Source: Typhlomys cinereus (lineage: Eukaryota > Chordata > Mammalia > Rodentia > Platacanthomyidae). From it: a stretch of 64,000 bases of DNA. The number at the start of each line of letters is the position of its first letter. Position 1 is the stretch's first letter. The notes below the pieces were generated by a model. That model ran no database searches. It saw nothing but the letters and a program-made list of their open reading frames with translations, and had not been told where the DNA came from. The stretch lies in NCBI GenBank assembly GCA_023101885.1, contig JALPQD010000821.1:393724-457723 (forward strand), read 5' to 3'. Shown piece after piece: positions 25,193-37,150 of the stretch. The position numbers were made by a program, and so were the translations under genes.

Positions 25193-28100
25193 AGAGAGTA
25201 TGGGTGAAGGTTAAAGAGTAAGGGAGAGGGTGAGAGGGTGAATGTGAGAGGGCTAGGGTGAGGGGAAAAGAGTTAGGTTGAGAGGGAAAGTGTGCAGGTG
25301 AGAGGGTGAGGGTGAAAGTGTGAATGTGAGTGTGAGAGACTAAGGGTGAGTGAGTGAATGTGAGAGGGTGAGGGTGAGAGGGTGAGGGTAATGGTAAGGT
25401 AAGGTTGAGAAGGTGAAAGTGAGGGTCGTGCTAGAGGTTGAACTTGAGGGTGAGGGTGAAGTTTTAAAGCATGAGTATGAGAGTGACAGTGAGGGTGAAA
25501 TTGTGAGGGTGAGGGTGAGCAGTGAGGGTGATGGTGAGAGCGTGAGAGTGAGAGGGTTAGGGTGAGGGTGAGTGAATGAGGGTGAGTGTAAGGGGGTGAG
25601 GATGAGGATGAGGGTAAGGATGAGAAAGTGAGGAAGAGGGTGAAGGTAACAGGGTGAGTGTGTGGGTGAGGGTGAGGGTGAGGGGGAGAGTGAGAGGATG
25701 AGGGTGATAGTGATGGTGAGGGTGAGTGTGAAGTAGAGGGTGAGGTTGAGAGGATTATTGTGAAGGTGAGGGTGAAAGGGTGAGGGTGAGCAGGTGAAGT
25801 TTACTGTGAGAGTGAGAAGAGGAGGATGAATGTCAGGGTGAGTGTGAGGGGTTCAGGGTGAGGGTGCGAGTGAGCTTGAGAAGGAAAGTATGAGTGTGAG
25901 GGTGAGAGGGTGAACGTGAGTGTGAGAGGGTGAGGGAAAGGGTGAGGTTGAGAGGGTAAGCTTAAGGGTGAGTGTGAGGTTAAAATTGTGAAGTTGCTTG
26001 TGAGAGTGAGGGTGAGGCTTAGAGGGTGAGGGCGAGGATGAGAGTGAGAGTATGAGTGTGAGGGTGAGAGCGTGAGGGTGAGACCGTGAGGATGAGACTG
26101 AGAATGTGAGGGTTGGGGTGAGAAGGAGAGCATGGAGAATAGCATAAGGCATATGGGGAATATGAGGGTGAATGTGAGGGTGTGAAGGTGAAAGGTGATG
26201 GTGAAGATGAGAGGGTGAAGTTGAGGGTGTGATGGTGAGGGGAAGGTGATTATTAGGGTGCTTGTGAGAGGGTGAGAGGGTAAGGATTATGTTGAGAGGG
26301 TGAGAGTGAGGGTAAGAGTGAGAGTAAGAGTAAGAGTAAGAGAGTAAGAGGGTGAGAGTGAGAGTCAGGTTAATAGTGTGTGGTTGAGGGTGTAGGTGAG
26401 AGTGAGAGGGTGAGGGTTTGAGGGTGAGGGTGAGATGGAGGGGTAGTGTGTGAGGCTGAGTGTGAAAATGAGAGGGTGAGGGTGAGGGGACTTGAGTGAG
26501 GGTGAGGGTGGGATGGTGACTGTGAGAGGGTGAGGGTGGAAGTGAGATAGCATGAGAGTGAAGGTGATGGTAAAGGTTAAAGGTGAGCGTGAGGGTCACA
26601 GTGAGAGTAAGTGTGAGAGGGTGAGAAGGTGAGGGTGAGAGGGTGAGGTTGAATGTGAGGGTGTGAGGGTGAAGGGGAGAGTGTGAGGAGGATTGGGTGA
26701 TGGTGAGGTTGAGGTTGAAAGGGTTAAGGTGATGGTGAGATGGTGAGCATAGGAGGTTGCTTGTGAGGGTGAGGTGCTGAGAGTAAGCATGAGGTTAAGA
26801 ATGTTGATGAGGGTGAGAGGGTGAGGGTGAGGTGGAGGTGGTGAGGGTAATTGTGAGCATGAAAGGGTGAGAGTGAGGTTGATTGGGTGGCTGTGGGGGT
26901 GAGGTGCTGAGACTGAGAATGAGGTTGAAAAAGATGATGAGGGTGAGCGGGTGAAAGCGTGAGATTTTGAGGGTGAGAGTCAGTGAGAGAGGGTGAGAGG
27001 GTGAGTGTGTAAGGGGGAGGGGGAGAGTGTGAGTGTTCTGGTGAGGTGGAGAAAGTGAGTGTGAGGGTTAAAGGTGAGGGTTAGGATGAGCATGCGAGTG
27101 TGAGCATGAGGGTCAGGGGGACAGTGTGAGGGGAACTGAGTGATGGTGAGGTTGAGGTTGAGAGTGTGAGGGTGATGGTGAGAGGGTGAGGGTAGGAGGT
27201 GCACGTGAGAGTGAGGTGCTGAGAGTGAGGATGAGGGTGAGAATGATGTTGGAGTGAGAGGGTGAGGGTAGTGGTAATTGTGAGAGAGCATGAGAGTGAG
27301 GGTGAGGGTGAGTGGGTGAAGGTGAGGGTCTAGGGGAGAGTGTGAGGGTGAGAGTGAGCTGGATGGGGTGAAGGTAATAGTGAGAGAGAGCGTGAGAGTG
27401 AGGGTGAGGGTGAATGTGTGAGGATGAGGGTCTGGAGGAAAGTGTGAGGGTGAGGGTGAGGTGGGGAGTATAAGGGTGATGGTGAATGAAAAGAGTGAGG
27501 TTGAGGGTGAAGTTGAGAGGATGAAGGTGAGTGTGAGAGGGCTTGGGTTAGACTGATGATGAAAGTGAGAGGGTGAAGTGGAGGTTGAGAGTGAGAGTGT
27601 GAGGGTGAGGCTGAGGGTGAGATGATGTGGGTGAACGTGAGTGTGAGAGGGTGAGGGAAAGGGTAAGTTGAGAGGGTAAGCTTAAGGGTGAGAGTAAGAG
27701 GATGAGGTTGGGGTGAGGGAGTGAGGCTTAGAGGGTGAGGGTTAGGATGAGAGTGACAGCATGAGGGTGAGGGTGAGAGCATGAGGATGAGAGGGTGAGG
27801 GTGAGGCTGAGAAAGTGAGGGTTGGGGTGAGGAGAAGAGCATAGGGAAGAGCATGAGGTGTAGGGAGAATGTGAGGGTGAGGGTGAGTGTGAAATTGTGA
27901 GGGTGAGCGTGAGGGTGTGAGGGTGAAAGGGTGATGTTGAAAGTGAGAGGGTGATGGTGAGAGGGTGAGGTTGAGGGTGTGAGGGTGTGGGGAGGGTGAT
28001 TGTTAGGGTGATATTGAGAGGGTGAGAAGGTAAGGGTGATGTTGAGAGTGTGAGAGTGAGGGTGAGAGTAAAGGTGAGAGGGTGAGTGTGAGATTGAGAG

Positions 28101-31100
28101 TGAGAGAGTGAGGGACAGAGGGTGTGGATGAGGGTGAATGTGAGAGTGAGAGGGTGAGAGTTTGAGGGTGAGGGTGAGGTGGAGGGGTAATGTGTGAGGC
28201 TGAGTGTGAAAATGAGAATGTGAGGGTGAAGGTGAGAGTCTAAGAGGGTGAGGGTGAGCGTGAGGGTGAGGGTGAGAGAGTGAGATGGTGCAGTGAGGGT
28301 GAGGGAGCTAGGGTGAGGGTGTGGGTTAGAACATGGGGGTCAGGGTGTGAACATGAAGGTAATGGTGAGCAGGTAAGGGTCTGGGTGAGGGGGAGAATGT
28401 GAGGGTGAGTATGAGGGTGAGGGTTAAGGTGAAGAGGAGGGTGTGAAAGTGAGGGTGAGAGGGTTAGGGTGAGGGTGAGTGTGAGTGGGTGAGGGTGAGA
28501 ATGTGGGTGAGAGGGTAATGGTGAGGGTGAGGTGAAGAGGTCGAGGGTGATGTGAAGAGGGTGAGGGTGTGGAGGAGAGGATGAGGGGGAGAAGAGGAGT
28601 TTGAGGGTGAGGGGGAGAGGATGATGGTGTGGGTTAGGGTTAGGTTGAGGGTGAGAGGATCAGGGTGAGTCACTGAGGGTGGGGGTGAAGGCGTGAGGAT
28701 GAGGTGAGGCAGAGCATGAGAGGGATAGGGTGAACTTGAGTCGTGTGTGAGGGTGAGGTTCCGAGGGTGAGGGTGAAGTGAGGCACTAAAAGGGTGAGAG
28801 GGTGAGGGTGAACGTGAGTGTGTGTGTGAGGGTGAGGGAAGAGTGGGAGTGGGTGATGGTGAGGAGCAGATGATGAGGGTGAGGGTTAGCGCATGATGGT
28901 GAGTGAGGGTAAGAGGCTAAGGGTCAGGGTAAGGATGAGAGGTGATTTTGAATGTGAGAGTGAGTAAGAGTGTGAGAGGGTGAGGGTGAGTGTCAGGGGT
29001 TGAGGGCGAGTGTGAGTGTGAGGTGGTGAGGGTGAGGATGACATAGAGAGTGTGAGGGTTAGGGTGAGGTGGAGGGGGTGAGGATGAGGGTTAGGGTGAG
29101 GGGATTGGGTGAGGGTGAGGGGATCTTGTGAGGGTGAATGTGAGTGGGAAAGTTTGAGATCGAGAGTGAGGTGTAAGTGAGGGTGATAGGGTGGGTGAGA
29201 AGGCGAGGGTGAGAAGGTGAAGGTGAGAGTGAGAGGGTGAGGGTGAAGGTGAGAGGTTCAGGATCAGTGAAATTCTGAATGTGGTAGAGTGAGGATGAGT
29301 GTGATTGTGAAAGAGTGAATGTGAGTGTCAGGGGGTACATGAGGTAGTGAATATGAGGGTGAAGTGGTGAGATATGTTTGCATCTAAGGGGTAGAGGGTG
29401 AGAGTTATGGTTGAGGGTGAGGGTCAGAGTGTGCGGATGAGGGATTGATGGTGTGGGTGAGGGCATGATTGTGAGGGTGAGGGTCAGGGGTTGAGATTGA
29501 AGTAAGAGCATGACAGGCTGAGGGTAAGGTGAGATTTAGGGTGAGTCTGAGTGAGAAAGCTTGAGGGTTAGGGTTCAGTGTTTAGAGCAGTGTGAGTGTG
29601 AATGTGAGAGTGAGAGGCAGAGGGTGAGAGGAGGATGTGGGTGAGGGTGAGTGTGAGGATGAGGGTGAGGGTGAAGAGGTGACTGTCAGGGTGAGGATGA
29701 GGCCTTGATGGTCAGGGTGAGGGTGAAGGTGAGGGAGTGAGGGTGAGAGGGTGATTTTGGGGGTGAGAGGGTGAGGATGAGGCTGGGGGTGAGAGGGTGA
29801 GGATGAGGCTGTGAGAGTGAAGGTTGGGTTATTATGAGGGTGATAGTGAGAGGGTGAGTGTGAGGTTGAGAGGGTGAGAATGAGGTTGAGGGTGAGTGAG
29901 AGGTTGAGGGTGAGAGTTAGAGGGCTAGGGTGAGTTTGAGGTGCAGGGAGAGGGTGTGAGGGTGATGGTTAGGGGACGTGGGTGAGGGAGAGTTTGAGGG
30001 TGGCATTTTGATGGTATGGGTTAGAGAGTGAGGGTGATGGCGTAAAGATGAGGATCAGGGTGAGTGGATTGATGTGAGGGTGAGGTTGAGAAGGTGATAG
30101 AGAAGGTGAGGTGGAGGGGGAGAGGATGAGTGTTAGCGTGACAGTGAGACAGTGAGGATGACGGTGATGGTGAATATTAAATGGTTCAAGTGAGGATGAG
30201 GGTAGGAGGGTGAGGGTGAGGATGTGAGTGAAGGTGAGGTTTACAATGATGATGAGGGTGAGAAGATGAGTGTGAGGGTCACAGGGTGAAGGTGAGAGTG
30301 ACGATGAGAGAGTGAAGGTGAGAGTTAGAAGGTGAGGGTGAAGGGGCAAGGGGTGACTAAAGGTGACATTGAGAATGAGATGGTGAGGGTGATGTGTGAG
30401 GATGAGGGTGAGGGTGAGTGACTGAGAGTGAAGGTGAAGAGGAAAGGCTGAGGGTGAAAGTGAGAGTGAGAGGGTTAGGGTGGGGGGAGGAGGTAAGGTG
30501 GAGTGGGAAGGGAAGATTGGAAGTGGGAAGGGGAGGGGAAATGGGGGAGGGTGAAGGGGAGAGGGTGACAGAGATATGGTGAGGGTGATGGGGAGAGGTG
30601 TGAAGGGCAGGGTGAGGGTGAAAGAGTGAGAGTGAGAGGGTGAGGGTAAAGGTGAGAGAGTGAGGGTGAGAGGGTGAGGGTGAGAGTGTGAGGGAGAGGG
30701 TGAGAAGTTGAGGGTGAGTGTGAAAGGGTGAGGGTGAGAGGGTGAGGGTGAGTGTGAGAAGGTAAGTGTTAGGGTCAGGGTGATAGTGAGCATATCAGGG
30801 AGAGGATGAAGTTGAGTGCGTGAGGATGACAGTGAGTTTGAGAGTGAGGGTGAGAGAGTGAGGGTGAGGCTGAGGCTGAGAGGGTATATGTGAACGTGAG
30901 TGTGAGAGGGTGAGCTTGAAGTTGAGAGTGTGAAGGTGAGGGTGAGAGTGAGAAGGTGAGGGTTAGCATCAGGGTGAGAGGGTGCTGGTGAGGCTGAAAG
31001 GGAGAGTAAGCAAGTGAGTGTGAGTGGGTGAGGGTAATGGTGAGAGGGTGAGGGTGATGGTCAGGATGAATTTGAGAGGCTGAGTGGGTGAAGGTAGAGG

Positions 31101-34100
31101 GATGGTGAGGGTGATGATGAGAGTGCAAGTGTGAGCCCAGGGTGAGGGTGATGCTGAGAGGGTGAGGCTCAGTCTGAGAGGGTGTGGGAGAGGGAGAGAG
31201 ACTGAGGGTGAGAGGTTGAGAGAGTGAGGGTGAGAGAGTGAGGTTGAGAGCGATTGTGAGGTTGATTGGGAAGAGGAGAGGGGAAAGGGAAAAGAAAGTG
31301 GAAGAGGGAAAGGGGAGAGGAAGAAGGGGAGGGAGATATTGTGAGTGTGAGGGTGGGGGGTGGAGGATGCAGGGTGAGGGTAAGATTGTGAGGGTGAGGA
31401 TGAAGCAGAGAGTGTGAGGGTGAAAAGGTGAGGCTGAGTCTCAAAGGGTGTGGAGGAGGGTGAGTGGGTAAGAGGGTGAAGGCGAGAGAGAGTGCATGAG
31501 GGAGAGGGTGAGCATGAGAGAGTGAGAATGAGGGTGAGGGCAAGTGTGAGAAGGTGAGGGTTAGGTTGAGAATGAGAGGATGAGGGAGGGTGAGAGAGTT
31601 AGAGTGAGTGTGAGGGTGAGAGTGTGAGTGTGAGGGTGAAGGTAATGGAGATGGGAAGCAGGTGAGGGTGAGTGGGTGTGTGTAATGTAGAGGGAGAAGG
31701 GGAGAATGGGTATCAGAGTGAGTGTGATGAGTTCAGGGTGAGGATGAACGTGAGGTTGAGAATGTGAGGATGAATGTGAGTGTGAGGGTGAGGCTAGGGG
31801 AGAGGGTGTGGATGAATGTGTGTGTGAGAGGGTGAGGGTGAGGCTAAGGTAAGGGTAAGAGAGTGAAGTTGCATGTGAGAGTGAGGGTGAGGCTGCGAGG
31901 GTAAGGGTGATAATGAGAATGAGAACATGAGGGTGAGAGTGTGAGAGTGAGAGGGTGAGGTTGAGATAGTGAGGGTGATGGTGAAGCTGAGAGGGTTAGG
32001 GTGAGATGGTGAGGCTGAGTCTGAATGGGTGTGGGGGAGAAGGAGAACTTGAGAGTGAGAGGGTGAAGGTGATAAGTGAGAGGGTGAGGGAGAGGGCGAG
32101 GGATATAGTGAGCATGATGGTGATGGTGAACGTGAGTGCAAGAGTATGATTGTGAGAGTTAGGTTGTGATGGTAAGTGTGAGGGTGAGTGTGAGAGGGTG
32201 AGGGTGGGAGAATGAGGGTGAACGTGAGAAGGTGAGGGTGAGAGTGATGCTGAGGGTGAGAACGTGAAGTTGAGGGTGAGGTTGAGAGGGTTAGTGTGAG
32301 GGTGAGTGTGAATGAGAGGGTGAGGGTGAGAAAGTGAGGCTGCATCTGACAGGGTGTGGGGGAGTGTGAGAGTGTTCTTGTGAGATGGGGAGGGTGAACT
32401 TGAGAGGGTGTGAAAGAGGTGAGGGTGAGAGAGTGAAGGTGAGGGTGAGGGAGAAGTGGAGCGGGAGGGGGAGAGGAGAAAGGGGAAAGAGAGGGGATGG
32501 GGGAGAGTGAAGGAGAGATGGTGATGGAGATATTGTGAGGCAGAGGGGGAGAGGGTGAGGGGCTGTGAGAGTGGGAGAGGGTAAGTGCAAGTGGGAGAGG
32601 AAGAAGGTGAGATGTTGAGCATGAGGGTTTGAGGGTGTGATAGTGAGAGTGATGGTAAAGCTGAGAGGGTGAGGGTGAGGTGGTGAGGCTGATCTTGAAA
32701 GGGTGTGGGGGAGGGAGATAAGGTGAGAGTTAAAGGGTGAAGGTGACGGTGAGAGGGTGACGGAGAGGGTGAGTGAGAGAGTGAAATTGAGGATGAGGGT
32801 GAAGGATGAGTGTGAGAGGGTGAGTGTGAGGGTTACAGGGTGACGGTGAGTGTGAGTGTGAGGGTGACAAGGTGAGGGTGAGATAGTTAGGGAGATGGTG
32901 AAGCCGAGAGGGTGAGAGTGAGATAGTGAGGCTGAGTCTGAAAGTTTATGTGGGAAGGTGAGAAGGTGAGAGCAAAAGGGTGAAGTTGACAGTGAGAGGG
33001 TGAGGGAGAGGGTGCGGGAGAATGTGAATATGACAGTGAGAGTGAGGGTGAGTGTGACAGGGTGAGTGTGAGTGTTAGAGGGTAATGATAAGTGTGAGGT
33101 TGAGAGAGTGAGAGAGAGGGTGATGATAAGTGTGAGGTTGAGAGAGTGAGGGAGAGGGTGAGAGAGTGAGGGTGAGTGAGAGATGCTTAGGGTGTAAAGG
33201 TGAGAGTGAGCATGAGGGAGAGAAGGTGAGTGTGAGGGTCAGGATGATGGTGAGCGGTGCAAGGAGAAGGTGAAGTTGAGATCGAGAAGATGACTATGAG
33301 AGTGAGGGTGAATATGAGAGGGTGACGGTAAGTGTGAGGCTGAGGGTGAGAGGGTGAGGTTAAATGTGAGGATGAGAGGATGAAGGTGAGGGTAAGGATT
33401 ATGGTGAGAGGGTGAGGGTGAGGGTTAGGGTGATTATGTGAGCATGAGGGCGAGAGTGAGTGGGTGATGGTGAGGGATATGGTGAGGGACAGAGAGTAAG
33501 GATGAGGTTGAGGGAGAGGAGGACAGGGAGGCTAAAGGTTGAGGGGGAGGGGGAGAGGGGTCCAGGGACAGGGAGAGTGAGGGGGAGATTGTGAGGGTGA
33601 AGGAGAGAGGGTGAGGATTAGGGTGAGTGTGAGATGGTCACTGTGAGTGAGCATGAGATTGAGTGAGGGAGTATGAGTGTGAGTGTGAGGGTGAGTAGTT
33701 GAGGGTGATGGCTAGGATGATTATGAGAGGTTGAGGGTGAGGGAGTGAGGGTCTAAGTTTGAGGGTGTAGATCAGGGAGAGATTGTAAGTGTGATGGTAA
33801 GGAAGCGAAGATGAGGTTGAGGTGAAAGTGTGGGTAAAGATGGCATGGGGAAGAGCATGGGGGTAGGGGGAAGGTGAGGGTGAGACAGTGAGAGGGGAAT
33901 GTGAGCATGTGAGGTTGATCTCGAGATGGGTTGGATGAGTGTGAGGGTGAGATGGTGAGGGTCAGGGTGACGTTGAGAGCATGAGAGTGAGGGTGAGGGT
34001 GAGAGAGTGAGATGATGAGGGTGAGGTCAGTTTGAGGGTGAGAGGATGAGGGTAAGTGTGATGGGGAAAGTGAGAGGGTGAAGTTGAGAGGGTGAGAGAT

Positions 34101-35173
34101 CTGATGAGTTTAGCCTAAGGGTAAGAGGGTAAGGGTGAGATTGAGAGAGCAAGGGTGATAGTATGTGTGTGAGGGTGAGGGTGAATGTGAGTGTGAGTGT
34201 GAAGTAGAGGGGGAATGTGTGAGACTGAGTTTGAAAAGGAGAGGGTGAGGGTGAGAGTGTGGAGGTGGAGGTGAGGAGAAGGGGGAGAGGGTGAAGGTTA
34301 TGTTGAGAGGGTGAGGTTGATGGTGTGAGGGTAAGGGTGAGGGTAAGCGTGAGAGTGAGAGGATGAGGGTGAGGGTGAGAGAGTGAGGGAGACGGTGTGA
34401 GTGAGGGTGAGAGTGAGAGGATGAGGGTGATCAGGTGAGGGTTAGGTGGAGAAGGTTCAGGTAAGGTTTCGGGTGTGAGGGTACAAGTGAGGGGGTGGGG
34501 GTGTGGTTGAGGCTAAGTGGGAGAGGGTGACAGTTATGTTGAGAGAGTGAGTTTCAGGATGAAGTTGAGAAGCTGAGGCTACATCTTACAGTGTGTTGGT
34601 GAGGGTGAGAAGGTGAATGTGAGTGTGAGGGAGAGGTGGAGTGGGAGGGGGAGAGGAGAAGTGGGAAGGGGAGGGGAAAAGGAGGGAGGGAAAGGGGGAT
34701 ATGGTGATGGAGATATTGTGAGGGAGAGGTTGTGAGGGTGAGAGTGAGGGTGATGGGGAGAGTGTGAGGGTTATGGTGAGGTAGAGAGGTTGAGGGTGAG
34801 GGTTAGGGTGAGGGTTAGGGTGAGGGTGAGGGTGAGAGTGTGAGCATGAAGGTCAGGTGGAGAGTGAGAGGGGGATTATGTGAGGGTGAGTGTGAGGTTG
34901 AGAGGGTGAGGGTTATGCTGAGACTGTGAGGGTAGGAGGGTGGGCGTCAGGGTGAGGTGCTGAGAGTGAGTATGAGGTTGAGAACAAGGGTGAAGGCGAG
35001 AGGGTAAGAATCAGGGGAGGGTGAGAGGGTGAGGGTGAAGATTAGTGTGAAGGTAAGAGGGTGAGGGTGAGAGGGTGAGGGTGTCAGTGAATGGGTGAGA
35101 GGGTGAGGGTCAGCATGAACGGGAAGACTGTGAGGGTAAGGGTGAGGGTGAGGGAGTGCATGTGAGGGTGCAT
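24536..35173 (+). repeat. Degenerate TGAGGG hexamer array (G-rich on plus strand)
   Basis: 10.6 kb built from TGAGGG and close variants (TGAGAG, TGAGTG, TGAAGG, TTAGGG, TGATGG), nearly free of C on the plus strand. The purest runs include about 25,161-25,196 and 34,790-34,838; the latter mixes TGAGGG with true telomere-type TTAGGG. Less regular, GGGGAGAGGG-rich patches lie near 30,480-30,560, 31,260-31,330, 32,450-32,530 and 34,640-34,700. Longer motifs recur at hundreds of bp spacing, such as GAGGCTGAGTCTGAA near 31,430, 32,005 and 32,930. Long minus-strand open frames of Ser/Pro/Leu/Thr/His composition are by-products of the repeat. No gene is seen. Confidence 0.95.
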
Positions 35174-35362
35174 ATCGTTGCTCCTCCCACTCTTTAGGCT
35201 CTGACATTCTTACTGCCCACTCTTCCACAAATTTCCCTGAGCTTTAGGATGGGAAGAGAGTAGCCTGGCCTGGTTCTAGGTGGTTGATGTAGAGTTTCTG
35301 ATCTTTTGAATTATGGTCTGTTGATTTTTTTTTTCAATTTTGCTGCTCCTGCATCGCCCATG
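35174..35362 (-). mobile_element. L1 3' UTR, right part of an interrupted element
   Basis: Continuation of the minus-strand L1 3' UTR that stops at 24,535. Landmarks ATCGTTGCTCCTCCCA, CCCTGAGCTTTAGGATGGG and TTTTGCTGCTCCTGC match the intact minus-strand copy at about 61,384-61,555. Relative to that copy, about 40 bp are missing between the two halves, with the 10.6-kb hexamer array in their place. At about 35,362 the orientation flips to an L1 fragment in plus orientation. Confidence 0.8.
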
Positions 35363-35411
35363 GCTCCTACAGCAGAGGAAATAGGCCACCATCAAAGATT
35401 GCAAGTAAGTA
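35363..35411 (+). mobile_element. Inverted L1 3' UTR piece, left of the nested L1
   Basis: AGAGGAAATAGGCC and GATTGCAAGTAAGTA match a more 5' part of the L1 3' UTR in plus orientation (compare about 41,093-41,125 in the nested L1 and the reverse complement of 61,810-61,850). It joins the minus-strand L1 fragment at 35,362 in inverted orientation, and its remainder resumes at 42,000-42,018 after the inserted L1. This is the structure expected of a 5'-inverted (twin-primed) L1. Confidence 0.65.
35394..35411 (+). repeat. Target-site duplication, left copy
   Basis: The 18-bp sequence AAAGATTGCAAGTAAGTA is repeated exactly at 41,982-41,999, immediately after the L1 A-rich tail. Direct repeats of 7-20 bp are the hallmark of target-primed reverse transcription. 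The leftmost A residues may belong to the tail rather than the duplication. Confidence 0.85.
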
Positions 35412-36031
35412 CCCCCACCCTGGAGCTGCCCGGCCAGGAGCACCATGCTGCGCGGCCGCCAGCTTTGCCCCTGGGGCCCCGCCCCCCAGACCCTCTGCCT
35501 CTCTGGCCCACTGGGTCATGGAAGACACACTGCTACTCAGAATTCAATAGAGTCCAAAGGAAACTCAAGCAAAATTCTAAGGAACAAAGGGAACACAGGC
35601 CATACATCTGGACTCCACTATAATCATTAAATCACGTGGGCGAGATTCTTCTCATCCAGCCCAAAGATAAGTAAACTTTTTCTTTTCACCTTACTGATCC
35701 TTTAAGTATCAATGCTGTAGATCAATATTCTCATACAGCCACCCCAAAACATACAACTCCAGGGAATACACCACTCACCCCAACATTTCACCAAGATACT
35801 AAATCGTAAAAGTGCACTACCAAACTAATATTCACCCCCTGGTAACATAACCTGACTTAACTGACGTACTAACAGCTTAGTAGCCTCATATAGGATATAG
35901 CAATAACAATACACAAACATACCCAATCCAAGGCAAGCACTAGTAATAACTGGCAAATGTAACAATACCAACTACGTCAATTCAGTGAAAAACACACAGA
36001 AACTGAAAGGTCCTAAAAAAACAAAACAACA
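35412..36031 (+). promoter_or_regulatory. L1 5' UTR / internal promoter region
   Basis: 620 bp between the left target-site duplication and the ORF1 ATG. The first ~120 bp are GC-rich and CpG-containing (CGCGGCCGCC, GGGGCCCCGCCCCCC), the remainder AT-rich. In L1 elements this region carries the internal RNA polymerase II promoter. Short frames here (35,306-35,623 and 35,445-35,630) are not recognised and are probably chance. Confidence 0.6.
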
Positions 36032-37141
36032 ATGTACAAGTCAAAGTGCAGATCCACGAGAAAAAAAACCCAAGAAGACCAATCTCCCACCGAAAGAATC
36101 AATCCCATAATGAAGGATTCTGACCAGAACAAATCCACAGAAAATAGCCATGAAAGCCAGACCCAATATAACGACTTTCAGAGTATGATCATTACCATGA
36201 TTAATACTATGAAAGAGGAAATCCAAGAAGAGTTAAACAACCGTATCAACCACTTTGAACAGGAACACAACAGGCACTTGGAGGAATTGAGAAAAACAGT
36301 ACAAGAAACAAAAATAGGTATAGAGCAGTTAAAACAGTCTCAGGCAGAGTTTAAAATTGAACTAAAAGACAAGTTATCTTCAACCCAAAACACGACAGAG
36401 AGTCTTATCAGCAGAACAAATAAGGCAGAAAATAGAATTTCAGATCTTGAAGACAAAGTGGGAGAATTGACCAGCTCAATGGAAGAGATTGTTAAAGCCA
36501 AAAAGATACTGCAGAGGAACATTCAAGAGATATGGGACACCCTGAAGAAGCCTAACACACGCATTCATGGAATACCAGAACAAGAATCCCAAAATACCAC
36601 ACCGGAGGAAATATTTCAATTCATCATAAATGAAAACTTCCCACAACTAAAGAATGAGAGGCCAATCCAAATACAAGAGGCATTTCGCACTCCAAACAGA
36701 TATGACCAAAATAGAAAATCACCACGGCAAATAATAGTCAAAACGCTCCACATTCAAGACAAAGAAAAGGTGCTGAGAGCTTCAAGAGAAAAAAAAACAA
36801 CTCACTTTTATAGGTAAACCTATTAGAATAACAAATGACTACTCAATGGAAACAGTAAAAGCAGGAAGAGCGTGGAGGGACATACTTCAAGTATTGAATG
36901 AGCAAAAATGCCAACCCAGACTGATATACCCGGCAAAACTATCTCTCATGATTGAGGAGAAAGAAAAGTTTTCCAGCACAAAGACAACTTGAAGGGATAC
37001 ATGTCTATCAAACCAGGCCTTCAAAAAATGCTAGAAATGATACTCAAGCTTGAAGAAAAGAACAAGCTTATCCAGGAGGACAGAAGGGAAGTATACCACC
37101 AAAACATAAATATCAAACAACATGCTTACAAAATCTACTAA
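36032..37141 (+). pseudogene. L1 ORF1p (RNA-binding chaperone), frameshifted
   Basis: ORF1p is the trimeric nucleic-acid chaperone that coats L1 RNA. The ATG at 36,032 opens a 261-residue frame. The basic N-terminus is followed by a heptad-rich coiled coil (about residues 60-145, with motifs such as ISDLEDKVGELTSS) and then an RRM-like and C-terminal region (KPNTRIHGIPE, TPNRYDQNRKSPRQIIVKTL). The frame is lost in a run of nine A at 36,789-36,797 (one base too many), giving an early stop at 36,815-36,817. The remaining C-terminal part (RAWRDILQVLNEQKCQPRLI) is readable in another frame, then shifts again near 36,962-36,968 where an A appears lost. The natural end is TAA at 37,139-37,141. Intact length would be about 370 residues. 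Confidence 0.88.
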
Positions 37142-37150
37142 ACATAAAAA

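Noticed and set aside
24536..35173. Functional telomere at a chromosome end
   Set aside because: The repeats are highly degenerate, mostly not TTAGGG, and flanked on both sides by other sequence; at best telomere-derived.
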